This document shows positions 6,258 through 7,218 of a stretch of DNA of 7,218 bases, piece by piece (the stretch's first letter is position 1; every line of letters starts with the position of its first letter). The stretch spans positions 1-7,218 of the forward strand of contig JAKORR010000659.1 in assembly GCA_029777735.1 (NCBI GenBank), read 5' to 3'. The stretch comes from Armatimonadota bacterium. GTDB taxonomy: Bacteria; Armatimonadota; Zipacnadia; Zipacnadales; FEN-943. The notes beneath the pieces were generated by a model. That model did no database searches, had not been told where the DNA came from, and saw nothing but the letters and a program-made list of their open reading frames with translations. The position numbers and the translations under genes were made by a program.

Positions 6258-6266
6258 ATTGTAACA
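6258..6266 (-). promoter_or_regulatory. Possible extended -10 promoter element for the nfeD-SPFH unit
   Basis: On the minus strand TGTTACAAT reads as an extended -10 (TG, one base, TACAAT) in an AT-richer patch of the 250-base spacer between the DUF6785/6784-like gene and the NfeD-like gene. It would start transcription near 6251, giving a leader of about 85 bases. No good -35 hexamer is found 16-18 bases upstream. The consensus used is that of housekeeping sigma-70 in well-studied bacteria, so this is tentative. Nothing else gene-like is visible in the spacer. Confidence 0.35.
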
Positions 6267-6372
6267 CAGGTTGGCCTTCCCCGAGTCCCTTTCTTTGCCA
6301 GGCGGAACATGGCAGGGGGAAGTAAGGGAGTAAGGTAGGAGCGTGGCACCGAAAACCCTGGAGGAGCGGCCA

Positions 6373-6405
6373 GTGACAAGGTCAGCCGTCCTGCAAGGGT
6401 GTCAC
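6373..6405 (-). repeat. Inverted repeat after the DUF6785/6784-like gene
   Basis: GTGACA (6373-6378) and TGTCAC (6400-6405) form a perfect 6-base stem with a 21-base loop, starting 12 bases after the stop codon at 6418-6420 on the minus strand. No T-tract follows. It may contribute to 3' end formation or be a chance repeat; the TGTCAC half-site symmetry could also suit a dimeric regulator. Confidence 0.3.
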
Positions 6406-6417
6406 GTACTTCGCGTT

Positions 6418-7218
6418 CTACTCGATGAGCAGTGGGGGGCCAGGACAGAAGAGGTGGATGATCAGCCAGACCGACAGGATAAAGCACAGGCCCGCTATAA
6501 GCCCAAGTGCCAAGGGGCGCAAGACGGCGAAGGCCTTGAACCCGAAGAAGCGTACTACAGCGGTCTTCCAGAGCCACCCGATGGCAATGGAGAGCCAGTA
6601 TCGCTCGGTAGGCCAGCCCATCCAGGCCACGTATCCGAGGGGATGAAAGGGCCACCACACGAATCGCTGGCGCAGGTGGACAAGAAAAGCCGTGAAGAGC
6701 CAACCGGCGGCAACGGCGGCCCATTCTCCCACTCCATAGTGGAAGGGGTTGCGCAGGGCGCTGGCTAGGCCTCTGGTGGTGCCCAGCGAACTGCCGCTGG
6801 GCCACCAACCCAGTTTGGGGATGCTCCAGGTGTAGATTACGTGGAGTGATAGGATATGACTAACCAGCAAGGTGAGAGCAATGCCCGCCATGCCGGTAAA
6901 AAAGAATTGAGTGCGGTTCACGCGACCTGCCGACACAAGCTTGAGGGCCTGGAACCAGTAGGGAGGGTTCTGGGTGGCCGTGGACCGCACCTCGGCCCAG
7001 GAGGTCACGAAGAGCATCACAACATCGCGGCGACCAATGGTCTTGCTGCCGAAGAGCTCCACAATGGTCTCATTGAGGCGGAAGGGTGAGGAGTAGATGA
7101 ACATACCCGCCTCGCACACTACCCGGGCGACGACAAGACTAACTAGGGGAAACGCGATCCACTGAACGGCTGCCCAGGTCAGACTCATACCCATTTGGCA
7201 ACACCAGACCAGCAGGAA
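6418..7218 (-). CDS. C-terminal part of a polytopic membrane protein, DUF6785/DUF6784-like (5' end outside window)
   Basis: The frame stays open to the right edge of the window: FLLVWCCQ precedes the first internal Met at 7194, with no stop. The 266 visible residues are therefore the C-terminal part of a longer protein. About five hydrophobic helices can be seen, counted from that Met: 5-25, 97-120, 157-174, 199-216 and 225-249. Between the first two is a long soluble stretch, and the family-like segments are VVARVVCEAGMF, RQRFVWWPFHPLGYVAW and VLRPLALGLIAG. This pattern recalls the DUF6785 (N-terminal) plus DUF6784 (C-terminal) integral membrane proteins of Armatimonadota, Planctomycetota and similar lineages, usually over 600 residues and of unknown function, possibly transport. 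The match rests on memory of motifs, so the family name is moderately sure and the membrane topology is surer. It is separated from the nfeD-SPFH unit by 250 bases and is probably a different transcript. Confidence 0.7.
   Translation of the reverse strand, partial: FLLVWCCQMGMSLTWAAVQWIAFPLVSLVVARVVCEAGMFIYSSPFRLNETIVELFGSKTIGRRDVVMLFVTSWAEVRSTATQNPPYWFQALKLVSAGRVNRTQFFFTGMAGIALTLLVSHILSLHVIYTWSIPKLGWWPSGSSLGTTRGLASALRNPFHYGVGEWAAVAAGWLFTAFLVHLRQRFVWWPFHPLGYVAWMGWPTERYWLSIAIGWLWKTAVVRFFGFKAFAVLRPLALGLIAGLCFILSVWLIIHLFCPGPPLLIE

Noticed and set aside
6221..6808. 195-codon open frame on the minus strand
   Set aside because: It overlaps the DUF6785/6784-like gene in another frame, has low-complexity Pro/Arg/Leu composition and no family-like motif.
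1..7218. Defence island, CRISPR, toxin-antitoxin or mobile element
   Set aside because: No transposase, integrase, direct repeats, spacer arrays, nuclease or reverse transcriptase motifs were seen. The ADP-ribosylglycohydrolase alone, without a transferase or macrodomain partner, is not enough to call a toxin-antitoxin (DarTG-like) system.

Overview
The window is GC-rich bacterial DNA carrying seven protein genes: five complete, one cut off at each edge. It contains no recognisable rRNA, tRNA, CRISPR array, insertion sequence or phage gene. The mix of families suggests an environmental, uncultured-type lineage such as Armatimonadota, Planctomycetota or a related candidate phylum. These families are a dockerin-like calcium loop directly behind a signal peptide, a DUF4838 glycosidase-like protein, an ADP-ribosylglycohydrolase, and a DUF6785/DUF6784-type membrane protein. 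That placement is an inference from family content, not a sequence match.

Plus strand, positions 1-1638: the 3' end of a secreted or surface protein with an Ig-like fold and a proline-rich tail is followed by a good intrinsic terminator (419-450) and two more hairpins. Next comes an exported protein with a signal peptide, a dockerin-like loop, a TPR-like helical stretch and a CAP/SCP (YkwD-like) domain. This part of the window looks devoted to extracellular proteins.

Minus strand, positions 1692-7218, read right to left: the C-terminal end of a polytopic DUF6785/DUF6784-like membrane protein, a 250-base spacer with a possible promoter, a short NfeD-like protein, an SPFH/stomatin-like (paraslipin, QmcA type) protein 37 bases later, a 186-base spacer rich in inverted repeats, an ADP-ribosylglycohydrolase (DraG/ARH fold), a 113-base spacer, and a DUF4838 protein. 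The CAP gene and the DUF4838 gene converge with 53 bases between their stop codons.

The NfeD-like and SPFH genes form the classic two-gene membrane-quality unit. The ADP-ribosylglycohydrolase and DUF4838 genes may be co-transcribed, and both could act on sugar or ribosyl linkages, but a shared pathway is unproven. I did not find a convincing new multi-gene system. The most unusual items are the domain order of the CAP protein, the hairpin cluster before it, and the pairing of the hydrolase with DUF4838.
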